A stretch of DNA of 64,000 nt from Clostridium sp. C2-6-12 (GTDB lineage Bacteria > Bacillota > Clostridia > Clostridiales > Clostridiaceae). The translations under genes were made by a program, and so were the position numbers. The stretch lies in the NCBI RefSeq assembly GCF_009928485.1, contig NZ_JAABNP010000031.1:1-64000 (forward strand), given 5' to 3'. Shown piece by piece: positions 42,637-51,738 of the stretch; position 1 is the first letter of the stretch, and each line of letters begins with the position of its first letter. A model generated the notes under the pieces. That model was given only the letters and a program-made list of their open reading frames with translations. It was not told where the DNA came from and ran no database searches.

Positions 42637-43746
42637 ATGGATGATAAAAATAAATTTGATTTAGGGGATCAAATTGAGGAAAACAATGAAACGGAAGAAG
42701 TACAAGCTGTTGGTTGGGAGGCAATTGACGGCGCTTTAGAGAAAATATATGGCAGTCAGGAACCTAAACATTATGGTACAGTAGTTCCTTATTTTTTAGG
42801 TGGTAATGATCCTTTATCAGGAATAAGTGTTTACGAAAGAGAAGAGCCTGTACCACATTGGCACTTTATAACATATGGATTTACTGAATTATATGAAAAG
42901 GAATGGGAGAATCCTGAATACAGTGGTTATGGGTTTGAACTTACTTTTAGATTAAAAAAAGATAAGTTAGAAACAGAACCTCCAGCTTGGGCTTTGAATT
43001 TCCTGCAAAATCTAGCTAGATACGTATTTTCCTCAGGTAATTATTTTGCAGCCGGTCATTACTTAAATGCTAATGGGCCAATAGCTATAGGAACAGATTC
43101 ATTAATTAGAGCAATAGCATTTGTTGAAGATCCAGAATTACCTGAAATAGAAACACCAAATGGAAAAGTAGAATTTTTACAAGTTGTAGGAATAACTGTA
43201 GATGAAGAAGAAGCAATAAAGTGTTGGAATAGCAGTGAATTTTTAAAGTTAATAGATAAGTATCTTCCATTGTACGTAACAGATTTGAATAGGGAATCTC
43301 TATTAAATAAGGAAGAAATTCAAAAATTAGTTGATGTAGGAATGGAAAAAGATGGTTCAAGTACAGGAACTTTATTTAATGACAAATTAAATTGGATAGA
43401 GAAGAAGGGATTATTTGCAGGTAAAAGTTATACTATAGTATTTGGAGCTCTTCAAGCACCAACCATAGCTAAGGTACTTAAAGGTAGAATACCTAAAGAG
43501 AGGGAATTAATCCTAGTTGGAAATGATAAAAATATTACTATTTCTTATTCAAGTGAACCTAAAATATCTGTTGATGGAGATACACTTAATTTCATGATTA
43601 ATGATGATATAGTAAAGGAATTGGTTGCTAAGTTAGCTCCAAAGGAAAAAAGCTTTACTTTAGAAACTATGAAACAAGTAAAGGTTAAAATAGAAAAAAC
43701 AATGATTAAAGATCAGGAAGGTAATGTAGTTGAGGTAATAGGATAA
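42637..43746 (+). CDS. Suppressor-of-fused (SUFU) domain protein
   Basis: 369 residues. The first 200 hold a bacterial SUFU domain: GWEAIDGALEKIYGSQEPKH, then YEREEPVPHWHFITYGFTEL, GFELTFRLKK and FLQVVGITVDEEEAIKCWN. The C-terminal 170 residues (LNWIEKKGLFAGKSYTIVFG and ISYSSEPKISVDGDTLNFMI) form an extra domain I cannot name. Bacterial SUFU proteins often act as immunity proteins to polymorphic toxins, but no toxin gene is beside it. The start at 42637 fits AAAGGAG. It is monocistronic. Confidence 0.82.
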   Translation: MDDKNKFDLGDQIEENNETEEVQAVGWEAIDGALEKIYGSQEPKHYGTVVPYFLGGNDPLSGISVYEREEPVPHWHFITYGFTELYEKEWENPEYSGYGFELTFRLKKDKLETEPPAWALNFLQNLARYVFSSGNYFAAGHYLNANGPIAIGTDSLIRAIAFVEDPELPEIETPNGKVEFLQVVGITVDEEEAIKCWNSSEFLKLIDKYLPLYVTDLNRESLLNKEEIQKLVDVGMEKDGSSTGTLFNDKLNWIEKKGLFAGKSYTIVFGALQAPTIAKVLKGRIPKERELILVGNDKNITISYSSEPKISVDGDTLNFMINDDIVKELVAKLAPKEKSFTLETMKQVKVKIEKTMIKDQEGNVVEVIG

Positions 43747-43777
43747 TTTAGAGCTCAGAATTAAAATTTTATAAAGG

Positions 43778-43826
43778 CTAAATACTTTTAAATTTATTAT
43801 ATAAAAATTTAAAAGTATTTAGTCTT
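43778..43826 (+). terminator. Hairpin terminator
   Basis: CTAAATACTTTTAAATTT / AAATTTAAAAGTATTTAG, 9-base loop, followed by a short T-rich stretch. Confidence 0.75.
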
Positions 43827-43914
43827 AAAATATAGTTTTGAATTATATGTATCAGAAGAAAATATAGATAAAGAATATTAGGATGAAATTAGAAGAGGGT
43901 TTGGGGGAGCAAAA

Positions 43915-44865
43915 TTGAAAGCTATTGAAGTTACAAATTTGACTAAAAATTATGGAAAAATAACAGCTGTTAATGATGTTTCATTTTCAGTAGAAAAAGG
44001 AGCTATCTGTGGAATTCTTGGTCCTAATGGCTCTGGAAAAACTACAACAATTAAAAGTATCTGCAATTTAATAATTCCAGACAAAGGTGAGATTAAATTG
44101 TTTAATAAAGAAAATCGTAAATCCATTGAGCATATTTCAGCTTTATTTGAGGGTACTAGAAATTTATACTGGAGGTTAACTCCTAGAGAAAACTTGCGCT
44201 ACTTTGCAGGTATTAGGGGAATGGGTGGTAAAAAGATCGAAAGCAGAATTGATGAATTATTAGATAGATTTAATTTAAGCGAAAAAAGGGATATAACTGT
44301 TAATACTTTATCCAGAGGTATGCAGCAAAAAATAGCTATAGCCATGACTTTAGTATGTGATACTGAAATAGTGTTATTAGATGAGCCTACCCTTGGTTTA
44401 GATGTTCAAAGCTATATTGATATTAAGAATATTTTACGTAACATTGCTTCAGATATGGATAAAACAATTTTATTGAGCACTCACCATATGGATTTAGTTC
44501 AAGAATTATGCAATCAGGTTGTTATCTTAAATAAAGGAAAACTAGTGGCTAAAGATAGTGTAGAAAATCTTTTAAATATGTTTAAGAGTATGACTTATGA
44601 AATTATACTATTAGAAAAGGTTAATAAAGAAATCAAAAATCATTTAATGAGTTTAGATTATGATTTTTATTTTGCAGAAGATGATAAAAAAATAGAAATT
44701 GATATTTCTGATTTAAGCCATATTTACGATATTATTGAAAAGTTAAAAGCTAAAAATATTATGATTACTGAAATTAAACAAAAGGATGTAGACTTTGAAA
44801 GAGTCTACTTAAATCTTACTAGTGAAGGAGGGAAAAGAAGTGATAAAAGCATATTATCTATTTAA
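43915..44865 (+). CDS. ABC-2-type exporter ATPase
   Basis: 316 residues. Walker A GPNGSGKTT, signature LSRGMQQK, Walker B IVLLDEPTLGLD and H-loop STHHMDL are all present. A C-terminal domain of about 100 residues (YEIILLEKVNKEIKNHL) is typical of drug/bacteriocin/gliding-type exporters. It works with the overlapping membrane gene. TTG start after GGGGGAG. The substrate is unknown: lipids, antibiotics or peptides are all possible. Confidence 0.88.
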   Translation: MKAIEVTNLTKNYGKITAVNDVSFSVEKGAICGILGPNGSGKTTTIKSICNLIIPDKGEIKLFNKENRKSIEHISALFEGTRNLYWRLTPRENLRYFAGIRGMGGKKIESRIDELLDRFNLSEKRDITVNTLSRGMQQKIAIAMTLVCDTEIVLLDEPTLGLDVQSYIDIKNILRNIASDMDKTILLSTHHMDLVQELCNQVVILNKGKLVAKDSVENLLNMFKSMTYEIILLEKVNKEIKNHLMSLDYDFYFAEDDKKIEIDISDLSHIYDIIEKLKAKNIMITEIKQKDVDFERVYLNLTSEGGKRSDKSILSI

Positions 44866-45637
44866 AGTATCAATGGAAAAGTCGGTAAAAGAATTAGCTC
44901 GATATAAATTTAATACATTTTCAGATATTTTAAGTTCCTATATTTTGTTTCTAGCAATGTTCGTAGGGATTAAAGTTTTTGGACAAAGTATGAAGGTATC
45001 TTCTTTGGATTTTGGTAATACCATAGAAGGCTTTATTATTGGATATTTTATTTGGAACATAATGATGCTGGCATACTCAGAGACAGCTAATAACATTGTA
45101 GGAGATGCTAATAGAGGTACATTGGAACAATTAAACATGTCAAGTATAGGTTTATCAAGTATATTAGTGGTAAGAAGCCTTTGTAATATTGTAATTAGTG
45201 TACTAATTTCATTTATACTTCTATTTTTAATAATGTTCACAACTAAGTATTGGTTAAATATAAGTTTTGGTTCTGTATTTATACCAATATTCATTGGTGT
45301 GTTTAGCATATTAGGTATTTCTTTAATATTTGGAGGCTTAGCATTAATATTTAAAAGCATTAAATCTTTATTAAATATAATTCAATATTTTCTTATTGGT
45401 TTAGTTTTACCACTTCCAGAGAATTTAAATGGACTTTTATCAGTGATACTTCCATTTAGACCTTCAATAGAAGCTGTATATAGAATTGCGCTTTATGGTG
45501 ATTCTATTATAAATTTTTCACCTACTGAATTTGGAATTATGATTATGAATTCTGCTATTTATTTTTTTATAGGATTTCTTATTTTTGAACAATGTTGTAA
45601 GATAGCTAAGAAAAGAGCACTACTAGGGCAATATTAG
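44840..45637 (+). CDS. ABC-2-type transporter permease
   Basis: 265 residues with six predicted membrane segments (FSDILSSYILFLAMFVGIKV; NIVISVLISFILLFLIMFTT; VFIPIFIGVFSILGISLIFG). The region TIEGFIIGYFIWNIMMLAYS belongs to the ABC-2 membrane fold. The GTG at 44840 fits the GGAGGG site; the gene overlaps the ATPase by 26 bases, so translation is coupled. A complete two-gene exporter without accessory genes; a terminator follows at 45697. Confidence 0.85.
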   Translation: MIKAYYLFKVSMEKSVKELARYKFNTFSDILSSYILFLAMFVGIKVFGQSMKVSSLDFGNTIEGFIIGYFIWNIMMLAYSETANNIVGDANRGTLEQLNMSSIGLSSILVVRSLCNIVISVLISFILLFLIMFTTKYWLNISFGSVFIPIFIGVFSILGISLIFGGLALIFKSIKSLLNIIQYFLIGLVLPLPENLNGLLSVILPFRPSIEAVYRIALYGDSIINFSPTEFGIMIMNSAIYFFIGFLIFEQCCKIAKKRALLGQY

Positions 45638-45696
45638 ACAAAATGATTTGAGGAATTAATTTGAGATTTACTAGATTTTTATTGTGTGAACAAAAA

Positions 45697-45739
45697 AATT
45701 ATCGGCTTTAGATTTAATAAACTAAAGCCGATAATTTTT
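45697..45739. terminator. Bidirectional hairpin terminator
   Basis: AAATTATCGGCTTTAG / CTAAAGCCGATAATTT between the converging permease gene and luxS. Confidence 0.9.
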
Positions 45740-45752
45740 ATATGTGAAAATA

Positions 45753-46232
45753 TTAATTAGGATAATTTAAATTTTCTTCTTTAATGTTCAATAAAATATC
45801 ATTAAGAAATTTATTAGCTAAGAATTTTGCCATTGGAAGATTCATGTCTAGATAATTTCCGCAGTCTTTAGCAGAAGCACCTGGAATTTCTCCTTGGAAA
45901 TCAGCAATAAATTTATATAGTTCAATAAGAAGTGATACTATATCCTTTGATTTATAATCACCATGTAAAATTAAATAAAAACCTGTTCTACACCCCATAG
46001 GTCCAAAATAAACAGTTTTATCTGCATAATCTTTATGATTTCTTAAAAATGTTGCAGCTAAATGTTCGATTGCATGCATTTCTGCAGTATTCATAACTGG
46101 CTCAAGATTTGGTCTTGTCATTCTGATATCAAAAGTTGTAAGAACTGTATCTCCAAATTTATCTTGTCTTGACACATATACACCTGGAAGTAAGTCCAAA
46201 TGATTAATTGTGAAACTTGCTATTTTTTCCAT
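45753..46232 (-). CDS. luxS: S-ribosylhomocysteine lyase
   Basis: 159 residues. Metal ligands His53 and His57 lie in MHAIEHLAA and Cys124 in KDCGNYLD; catalytic Cys81 lies in GPMGCRTGFY; FGDTVLTTFDIRMTRPN is the substrate block. The enzyme splits S-ribosylhomocysteine to homocysteine and the AI-2 precursor in the activated methyl cycle. The homocysteine it yields would feed the transsulfuration gene at 21782. It is monocistronic on the minus strand, with GGAGTG in front. No S-box is visible upstream. Confidence 0.95.
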   Translation of the reverse strand: MEKIASFTINHLDLLPGVYVSRQDKFGDTVLTTFDIRMTRPNLEPVMNTAEMHAIEHLAATFLRNHKDYADKTVYFGPMGCRTGFYLILHGDYKSKDIVSLLIELYKFIADFQGEIPGASAKDCGNYLDMNLPMAKFLANKFLNDILLNIKEENLNYPN

Positions 46233-46673
46233 TGAAATTCACTCCTTAATATAAGCTTAAATAATTAAATTAGTTATATAGCCGTATTTTATAAAATTTA
46301 ATTCATATTTATTTCTAATAAATTGTAACATTTTGTATTGATATTAGCAATATAAGTACTCAAAATACATTAAATAGATAGGGATAAGTATAAATGTATG
46401 GTTAAAATAAGTAAAATTCTTATTAAGAACTAAAAAGTAATAAGTAAAAGTTTTAGAGGATGATTGATGGGAAATGATGTATAATAAGAGTGTACCATTA
46501 AATGTGATGGAAATTATTGGTATGTAGTTCTAAAATAAGTAAATACTTTCAAGGTGTATGATATTAATGAAACAAAAATAAAGATAAAGATTTTAATATA
46601 TTGATTAAATAAAGCTTGAGTTATTATTGTTAAAGAGTAAATATAACTTTAAAAGATATATAGGAGTAATGTG
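46233..46673. other. Intergenic region between luxS and the sensory hydrogenase
   Basis: About 440 AT-rich bases. The ribosome sites of both flanking genes are clear (minus strand AGGAGTG next to 46240, plus strand AGGAG at 46662). I see no gene, hairpin with a T-run, or known riboswitch. Confidence 0.5.
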
Positions 46674-48362
46674 ATGAAAATTTTACAATTTGAAAACGTA
46701 AACTGTAAAAACTGTTATAAATGTGTTCGTTATTGTCCTGTTAAAGCTATTGAAATAAAAAATCACTGTGCACAGATCCTTGAAGAGGAATGTATTCTAT
46801 GTGGTCGTTGTACAATTGTATGTCCGCAAAAAGCTAAAGAAGCAATTAGTGATGTAGAAAAAATAAAGGGTGCTTTAGAGGAAAATAAGCAAGTTGTTGT
46901 AAGTGTTGCGCCATCTTTTTCTGCATATTATCATTCTGCTTTTTCAGACTTTAGGGAAGCACTTTTAAAGCTTAATTTTGCAGAAGTTTTTGAGACAGCT
47001 GAAGGCGCTTATTTAGTGAAAACAGAATATGAAAAACTTCTAGGAGAAAATCCAGAGAAAACTTACATATCTTCATGCTGTACTTCTTTAAATGAATTGA
47101 TTAAGAAGTATTATCCAAAGGCTTCCAAGTATCTTGCTCCAGTTATAACACCAATGGAGGCTCATTCAAAACTTTTAAAGGAGAGATATAAAGATGCAGT
47201 GATTGTGTTTGTATCACCTTGTATTTCTAAAAAAATAGAGAGATATGACAAAGATTCTCATGTTGATTACATAATTTCTTTTGAAGAACTTAGTGAAATG
47301 CTGAAAGATAACAACATAGAAATATCTAATTCAAATTTTGGAGAAGGTGAGCCTAAATATCTATCAAGAAAATTTCCTACTCATGGTGGCATTATTGGTT
47401 CAATGAAACCAGATAATGAGCATGAATATATTTCCCTTAGTGGATATAAAGATTGTGTTCAGGCAATTGAGGATATATGTAATCATAAGGTTTCAAGGTG
47501 TTTTGTAGAAATGAGTTTTTGTGAAGGCAGCTGCGTTGGCGGGCCATCTTTTCAAAGGAATAATATTTCTTTATTAACTTCAAATTTAGAGATTAATAAG
47601 AACTTAAGGAACTTGGATTATTCTGAGGATTTTAATGTAATCAGCAAACAATCCTTGAAAAAGGTTTATACAGATAAAGATACAATTATTTATAAAAAGC
47701 CTTCTGAACTTCAGATTGCTGCTATTCTTCACAAAATGGGTAAATATACAGAAGCTGATGAATTAAATTGCGGTATGTGCGGTTACTTTTCCTGCCGTGA
47801 AAAAGCTGAAGCTGTTTTTGCAGGAAAGGCAGAAATAAGCATGTGTTTACCATATATGAAAGAAAGGGCAGAGTCTTTCTCAAATCAAATTTTAAATATA
47901 ACACCAAATGCAATACTTACAGTAGATATGGATCTTAAAGTTCAGCAGATTAACAAGGCTGCAAGTGATATTTTTCATTTAGAACCTAAGGATATAATCA
48001 ATCAGCCAGTATCACGTATATTAGATGAATTTGATTTTGTAAATATTATTACAAGTGATACTTTAAAAACTGAAAAATTCACTTTCTTAGCTGAGTATAA
48101 TGCATATCTTAGTCAAGTATTTATGTATGATAAGAGTAATAGCATCATAGTGTGCATTATGAAAAATATTACTGAAGAACGTCAAAAAAGAAATCAATTG
48201 ATACAAAAGAAAATACAAGCAGCTGCTATGGCAGATGATATAGTTGATAAACAGTTAAGAATTGTACATGAAATTGCTTCACTACTTGGTGAAACTGCAG
48301 CTGAAACAAAGATTGCAATCCAAGACTTGAAGAACACTATTATGCTAGAGGATAAGGAGTAA
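46674..48362 (+). CDS. Sensory [FeFe]-hydrogenase-like protein with PAS domain (HydS type)
   Basis: 562 residues. Two 4Fe-4S motifs (Cys11/14/17/21 and 40/43/46/50), an [FeFe]-hydrogenase H-domain with H-cluster cysteines in SSCCTSL, VSPCISKK and FVEMSFCEGSCVGG, a further four-cysteine cluster (NCGMCGYFSC and MCLP), then a PAS domain (about 405-510) and a terminal helix. It lacks the usual histidine kinase. These group C/D-type sensory hydrogenases are thought to detect H2 or redox state and pass the signal on. The next gene is a PP2C-type phosphatase, the usual partner. Start ATG 46674, set by AGGAG. Confidence 0.87.
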   Translation: MKILQFENVNCKNCYKCVRYCPVKAIEIKNHCAQILEEECILCGRCTIVCPQKAKEAISDVEKIKGALEENKQVVVSVAPSFSAYYHSAFSDFREALLKLNFAEVFETAEGAYLVKTEYEKLLGENPEKTYISSCCTSLNELIKKYYPKASKYLAPVITPMEAHSKLLKERYKDAVIVFVSPCISKKIERYDKDSHVDYIISFEELSEMLKDNNIEISNSNFGEGEPKYLSRKFPTHGGIIGSMKPDNEHEYISLSGYKDCVQAIEDICNHKVSRCFVEMSFCEGSCVGGPSFQRNNISLLTSNLEINKNLRNLDYSEDFNVISKQSLKKVYTDKDTIIYKKPSELQIAAILHKMGKYTEADELNCGMCGYFSCREKAEAVFAGKAEISMCLPYMKERAESFSNQILNITPNAILTVDMDLKVQQINKAASDIFHLEPKDIINQPVSRILDEFDFVNIITSDTLKTEKFTFLAEYNAYLSQVFMYDKSNSIIVCIMKNITEERQKRNQLIQKKIQAAAMADDIVDKQLRIVHEIASLLGETAAETKIAIQDLKNTIMLEDKE

Positions 48363-48369
48363 GAGTGTT

Positions 48370-49542
48370 ATGTATGAAAAGGATGAAGCTTTAACAATAG
48401 AAACTGGATATGCAAGCATTAATAAACATTCAGAAACTTTATGTGGTGATTGGTTTAAGGTCTTTGAAAATCCAGATAAAAAAATAATAGTACTTTCAGA
48501 TGGCTTGGGGAGTGGAGTTAAAGCAAATATACTTTCTACTTTAACGTCAACAATACTTGGAACCATGCTATCTAAAAATATGCCTTTAGATGATTGCATA
48601 GAAACTGTAGCAACAGCCCTTCCAATGTGCAAAGAAAGAAGATTGGCTTATGCAACTTTTTCAGTATTAGAGCTTACAAATGGGCAAGCTTACCTTGTAC
48701 AATATGACAATCCAAGTGCAATTATATTGAGAAATGGAAAAAGATTATCCTACAATTACAATGTCCACTTTGTTAAGGAAAAAGAAATCCATGAAAGTAG
48801 AATCCTTCTTCAAAAAGAGGATATTATCATACTTATGACAGATGGAGTTACTAATGCTGGAATAGGTAAATTGGCACCAAATGGCTGGAGAAATTCTGAA
48901 ATTGAAGAATTTTTAGAACGTCTTGATACAAAACAAATGTCACCAGCTCATATTGCTGCACAAATAGTAAATTGTAGCTTGACACTAAGTGAAGAATCAC
49001 TAGATGATGATGCAACTGTTTTTGTTGTAAAAGTTAGAGATAGGGAAGTTGTAAATATGCTTATTGGTCCTCCTGAAAATAAGGAGGATGATAACAAAGT
49101 ATTAAATTTATTCTTTTCTAAAAGTGGTAAAAAAGTTATTTGTGGTGGAAGTACAGCTAAAGTGGTTAGTAATTATTTAAAAAAGCCTATTAGAGTAATG
49201 CAAGGAAGTGGAAATGAAGAAATTCCAGATATGTCTTCAATTGAAGGTTTAGATTACGTCACAGAAGGTATCATTACTATAAAAAAAGTTGTTGAGTTAA
49301 TTGAAAATTATATAAAAAATCCTATGAGCTGTATTAAACTATGTAAAAGCAAAGATCCTGCATCATTACTTGCTCTTTTGTTGATTGAAGAAGCAACAGA
49401 TGTAAATATTTATTTTGGAATGTCTGAAAATGCTGCACATGAAGGAACAGATATTGATTTTGATGCAAAATTAGCATTAACAAAACAACTTGAAGAAGGT
49501 TTAAATAAAATGGGTAAGAATGTTAAGATTAGTTTTTGTTAG
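48370..49542 (+). CDS. PP2C/SpoIIE-type serine phosphatase partnered with sensory hydrogenase
   Basis: 390 residues. The PP2C core appears in ETLCGDWFKVF, VLSDGLGSGVKAN, IILMTDGVTNAG and ESLDDDATVFVVKV, with the aspartates that bind the metals. The C-terminal 150 residues (SGKKVICGGSTAKVVSNYL) are a separate domain typical for hydrogenase-linked phosphatases. It starts 7 bases after the hydrogenase stop, so the two form an operon. Role: probably the output module, dephosphorylating an unknown protein in response to H2 or redox state. Confidence 0.85.
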   Translation: MYEKDEALTIETGYASINKHSETLCGDWFKVFENPDKKIIVLSDGLGSGVKANILSTLTSTILGTMLSKNMPLDDCIETVATALPMCKERRLAYATFSVLELTNGQAYLVQYDNPSAIILRNGKRLSYNYNVHFVKEKEIHESRILLQKEDIIILMTDGVTNAGIGKLAPNGWRNSEIEEFLERLDTKQMSPAHIAAQIVNCSLTLSEESLDDDATVFVVKVRDREVVNMLIGPPENKEDDNKVLNLFFSKSGKKVICGGSTAKVVSNYLKKPIRVMQGSGNEEIPDMSSIEGLDYVTEGIITIKKVVELIENYIKNPMSCIKLCKSKDPASLLALLLIEEATDVNIYFGMSENAAHEGTDIDFDAKLALTKQLEEGLNKMGKNVKISFC

Positions 49543-49664
49543 ATTATTATAATTTAAATATTTTTTAATCTAATTTTAATCTTCTTTATATTTTAGATTA
49601 ATTATTCCAAAGTATTATATAAGCAAGATAAAGCAATAAATAATTTTTTTGGAGGATGATTAAT

Positions 49665-50195
49665 ATGGAAAGAGAAGAAATGATTAAAATTTTAATGGAA
49701 AAGGCAAATATAAGTCATGAAGAAGCAGAAGAAGTATTGGAAAAATGTCAATGGGATGTTCTAGATTCTATAATTTATTTAGAAAGGAACAGAAAATCTG
49801 ATAATAATGAAACTAATACAATTATAGAAGTGGTTGAAAACAGTAAAGAAAATGAAGAGAATCATAAAAATAAAAGCTGTGGTATTGGAGAAATTATAGG
49901 AAGAATATTTAAGTTTATTAAGAAGGCTGTTCGTAAAGGTAATGAAAATTATTTTGAAATTACAAAAGATGATACAAAACCAATAAGGATATCTTTAACA
50001 ATATCAGTGATTTTGCTGTTAATAGCATTTTGGCCTGTTGGAATAATGTTAGTTGTAGGTTTACTTTTTGGATATAAATATTCAATAACAGGTCCTGATA
50101 CTAATAATAAAGTTAACGATATTTTCGATAAAGCTTCAGAAGCTGCCAATAATATAAAAAATGATTTTAAAGAAAGCTATAAAGAATCTAAATAA
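49665..50195 (+). CDS. UBA-like/DUF4342-type membrane protein
   Basis: 176 residues. The N-terminal 45 form a UBA/TS-N-like three-helix bundle (MIKILMEKANISHEEAEEVL, then WDVLDSIIYLE). The middle is low-complexity acidic, then one or two membrane helices (ISVILLLIAFWPVGIMLVVG), and GYKYSITGPD. The layout is that of DUF4342 proteins. Function unknown. The ATG at 49665 is spaced correctly from GGAGG; 49656 is not. A broken paralogue follows at 50510. Confidence 0.75.
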   Translation: MEREEMIKILMEKANISHEEAEEVLEKCQWDVLDSIIYLERNRKSDNNETNTIIEVVENSKENEENHKNKSCGIGEIIGRIFKFIKKAVRKGNENYFEITKDDTKPIRISLTISVILLLIAFWPVGIMLVVGLLFGYKYSITGPDTNNKVNDIFDKASEAANNIKNDFKESYKESK

Positions 50196-50212
50196 TAATT
50201 AGGCATAGTACT

Positions 50213-50246
50213 AGGGGTTTTGAAATTATTCAAAACCTCTTATTTT
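50213..50246 (+). terminator. Hairpin terminator
   Basis: AGGGGTTTTGAA / TTCAAAACCTCT with a T-containing tail, behind the DUF4342-type gene. Confidence 0.7.
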
Positions 50247-50290
50247 AGCTTATATATTAGGTAGATATTTTTGTGGTATAATTTTTAAAA

Positions 50291-50454
50291 GTGAAAAGAT
50301 CAGTATTGTAGTAGGGCTACTCTTTTTAGAGATGAGAAGGTCCGTATTGTAGCATAGCCGCTCTTTTTAGAGGTGAGAAGATCCTTATTGTGGCATAGCT
50401 GCTCTTTTTAGAGGTGAAAAGATCCGTGTTGTAGCATAGCTACTCTTTTTAGAG
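50291..50454. repeat. Four tandem 41-bp repeats
   Basis: Units at 50291-50331, 50332-50372, 50373-50413 and 50414-50454, each exactly 41 bases. Each contains GTGARAAGATC-type start, a short dyad GTAGC-ATA-GCTAC and a CTCT-TTTT-AGAG palindrome. Unit-to-unit changes in the dyad often leave it able to pair through G-U. Degenerate copies in the opposite orientation are at 32427 and 36849. No coding frame crosses the array. Confidence 0.9.
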
Positions 50455-50509
50455 GTGCGTATTTTTTGAAAGAAGAGATGATAATTTGAATAAGTGTGGA
50501 GGGGGATGC

Positions 50510-51037
50510 ATGGAAAGTCATAGACTTATCGAAAAACTAAAAAATGAAACCAATATAAGTTATGAAGAAGCAAAAATAGCTCTAGAAAAGTCAGAGTGGA
50601 ATATTTTAGATGCATTACTTTATTTGGAGGAAGTGGAGAAAATTACAAAATAGAGTATTAATATATATTATTCTAATGAAGAAAGCGAAAATAAGAAAAG
50701 CAAAGAACTCTTTATAAATAACAATCAAGATAATACTTATAAAAATGGGAATAAAGAAAATAAGTTTGAAGGGCTTTTTGTAAGGGTATGCAAAATTATA
50801 GACACTTGTAATAATATTTTCTTTGAAATAAAAAAAGAAAATAAAACCTTTCTTAGAATGCCAATTACTGTGGTTATTTTGTTACTGTTATTTGCTTTTT
50901 GGTTAGCTATTCCTTTATTTATATTAGGTTTTTTCCTCAATATAGAATATTCAATTTCAGGAAATGGACCGGAAATTAGTAAGATTAACCATGTACTTAA
51001 GGTTATATCTTCAAATATAAAAAAACGTAAAGAATAG
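50510..51037 (+). pseudogene. DUF4342-type paralogue split by an in-frame TAG
   Basis: From ATG 50510 (GGAGGGGG in front) the frame reads MESHRLIEKLKNETNISYEE and DALLYLEEVEKITK, then TAG at 50651-50653. It continues uninterrupted for 127 codons with the membrane segment TVVILLLLFAFWLAIPLFIL and YSISGNGPE. The order (UBA-like domain, linker, membrane domain) is that of the gene at 49665. The stop cleanly separates the two domains and no re-initiation signal follows, so a nonsense mutation is the simplest reading. Confidence 0.75.
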
Positions 51038-51057
51038 ATAAGAAAGAGGGTAAAGAA

Positions 51058-51738
51058 ATGGCTAAAATTTTAATTGTTGAGGATGATGAAAAACTTTCAA
51101 GATTTATAGAGTTAGAATTAGTGCATGAAGGGTATGAAGTAATAAAAGCAGATAACGGAAGAACAGGACTTGAAATTGCTGAAAAAGGAGAAGTGAATTT
51201 AGTTTTACTAGATATAATGATTCCACAAATAAATGGACTAGAGGTATTGCGAAGAATTAGAAAAATATCAGATTTGCCGGTTATAATGCTGACTGCTAGA
51301 GATGCTGTTATGGACAAAGTATCTGGACTTGATGCAGGTGCAGATGACTATGTAACAAAACCTTTTGCAATTGAAGAATTATTAGCTAGAATAAGAACAG
51401 CCCTTAAAAAGAAAAATACTATTGAAAAAAAAGATAATGATATACTAAAATGCAGATTATTAACTTTAGATATTCAAAGACATAAGGTTATGTATGATAG
51501 GACAGAAATAGAATTAACTAATAGAGAATTCACTTTATTAAAAATACTAATGGAAAATAAGAATATAGTATTGAATAGAGATACTTTAATAGAAAAAGTT
51601 TGTGGTTATGATTATGTTGGAGAAACTAATGTAATAGATGTATATGTAAGATTTTTAAGAACAAAAATAGACGATGTTTTTAATACAAAATTAATATCCA
51701 CTGTGCGTGGAGTAGGATATGTTATAAAAGATGAGTAA
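51058..51738 (+). CDS. OmpR-family response regulator
   Basis: 226 residues. The receiver has acidic Asp9/Asp10, phosphoacceptor Asp52 (VLLDIMIPQING) and Lys in DDYVTKPFA. The C-terminal winged helix contains IELTNREFTLLKILMENK and VYVRFLRTKIDD with STVRGVGYVI. It binds DNA as a phosphorylated dimer. It overlaps the kinase gene by 8 bases. The regulon is unknown; the L,D-transpeptidase 550 bases beyond the kinase is a candidate target by position only. Confidence 0.92.
   Translation: MAKILIVEDDEKLSRFIELELVHEGYEVIKADNGRTGLEIAEKGEVNLVLLDIMIPQINGLEVLRRIRKISDLPVIMLTARDAVMDKVSGLDAGADDYVTKPFAIEELLARIRTALKKKNTIEKKDNDILKCRLLTLDIQRHKVMYDRTEIELTNREFTLLKILMENKNIVLNRDTLIEKVCGYDYVGETNVIDVYVRFLRTKIDDVFNTKLISTVRGVGYVIKDE

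Noticed and set aside
42637-43746. Toxin-immunity locus based on the SUFU-domain protein
   Set aside because: SUFU proteins often serve as immunity proteins, but no polymorphic toxin, secretion signal or further immunity gene lies nearby.
50291-50454. CRISPR array
   Set aside because: The repeats are directly adjacent with no spacers, and no cas gene is present anywhere in the window.
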